Below, in pieces: positions 4,784-5,126 of a stretch of DNA of 5,126 nt. This DNA is from Clostridia bacterium (GTDB lineage: Bacteria; Bacillota; Clostridia; Christensenellales; Borkfalkiaceae). Below the pieces are notes generated by a model. It saw only the letters and a list, made by a program, of their open reading frames with translations. It did no database searches and was not told where the DNA came from. The position numbers and the translations under genes were made by a program. The stretch is taken from contig CAAGDF010000089.1 of NCBI GenBank assembly GCA_900768525.1, positions 1-5,126 on the forward strand, read 5' to 3'. Positions within the stretch are counted from its first letter, which is position 1, and each line of letters starts with the position of its first letter.

Positions 4784-5126
4784 TTTTCTTTATAAAACGC
4801 TTTTGAATATCTGTTGTTTACGCTCATCATAAGTTCGTTCACTATATCGAGCTTAAAACCGATAATCAAATCGTATTTTTCCCCTTCGCGCAACATTTCG
4901 TAAAGATTTGCAGCCATTTCTTCGGCAGTATGCCCAAGCAGCAGCGAATTGCGATTGCCGATTTTTGCCATCATCGCGCCGTCGACCAAAAACACGGGAT
5001 TTTTACCCGATTTTGCCTGTTCGTCGTAAAGGTTCAAGGCTTTATCGACCTCGGTTCTTTCAAACAACGCCGTTTCGCACGAAGGACAGTAATGCCTGTA
5101 TTTCATACCCGGCGATTTTGTTTTGC
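4780..5126 (-). CDS. ywlC: L-threonylcarbamoyladenylate synthase (Sua5/YwlC type), C-terminal part (partial)
   Basis: The gene enters from the right edge; reading upstream of the internal ATG at 5106 the frame stays open and gives KTKSPGMKYRHYCP, so that ATG is not the start. SPGMKYRHY is the linker motif that joins the YrdC catalytic domain of Sua5 to its C-terminal domain. The rest, including LLLGHTAEEMAANLYEMLRE and a C-terminal ELMMSVNNRYSKAF helix, fits the Sua5 domain that normally ends near an AVMNRL-like segment. The enzyme makes threonylcarbamoyl-AMP from threonine, bicarbonate and ATP for the t6A modification at position 37 of ANN-decoding tRNAs. The catalytic domain lies outside the window. 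Where the family usually has HYAP this copy has HYCPSC, giving an unusual CxxC. Its stop overlaps the phosphatase start (ATGA). The gene order Sua5-phosphatase-rpiB matches B. subtilis ywlC..ywlE-ywlF, which supports the call. Confidence 0.85.
   Translation of the reverse strand, partial: KTKSPGMKYRHYCPSCETALFERTEVDKALNLYDEQAKSGKNPVFLVDGAMMAKIGNRNSLLLGHTAEEMAANLYEMLREGEKYDLIIGFKLDIVNELMMSVNNRYSKAFYKEK

Overview
The window looks like chromosome of a low-to-moderate GC member of the Bacillota, most likely an uncultured Clostridia-type lineage. Every recognised gene is a Bacillota-type family member, and two gene blocks keep an order known from Bacillus and relatives. The genus cannot be told from the sequence. 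All eight recognisable genes lie on the minus strand, so transcription runs from high to low coordinates.

Layout in the direction of transcription: (1) 5126-3900 is a tightly coupled operon: the C-terminal part of a Sua5/YwlC threonylcarbamoyl-AMP synthase (cut by the window edge), a YwlE-type low-molecular-weight phosphatase, and ribose-5-phosphate isomerase B. The genes are joined by 4-bp ATGA overlaps. After a 134-bp gap holding a long hairpin comes upp (3765-3130), closed by a good intrinsic terminator. This matches the order ywlC..ywlE-ywlF(rpiB)..upp of Bacillus subtilis with some genes missing. (2) 3129-2910 is a leader/intergenic region with a hairpin next to a T-run, then galU (2909-2046). 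(3) 2045-1891 is a very AT-rich promoter region, then mcsA-mcsB (ATGA overlap). A 294-bp non-coding stretch (604-311) follows, then the start of clpC, which runs off the left edge. The ctsR gene that normally heads this operon in Bacillus is not there; galU takes its place.

Functional theme: the window holds all parts of the protein-arginine phosphorylation circuit: the kinase McsB with its partner McsA, the phospho-arginine-reading unfoldase ClpC, and a phosphatase whose P-loop carries the Thr typical of the arginine phosphatase YwlE. The other genes are housekeeping: tRNA t6A modification, the pentose phosphate pathway, uracil salvage and UDP-glucose synthesis.

The most unusual feature is the 294-bp gap between mcsB and clpC, genes that are normally almost contiguous. 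It is bounded by long imperfect inverted repeats (327-361 with 564-595) and holds a second nested inverted repeat (385-397 with 483-495), so the whole segment could fold back on itself. I recognise no known RNA family in it. It could be a structured leader RNA of clpC, an independent small RNA, or a miniature inverted-repeat element. McsA is also reduced: it keeps four CxxC zinc motifs but lacks the C-terminal UVR region.
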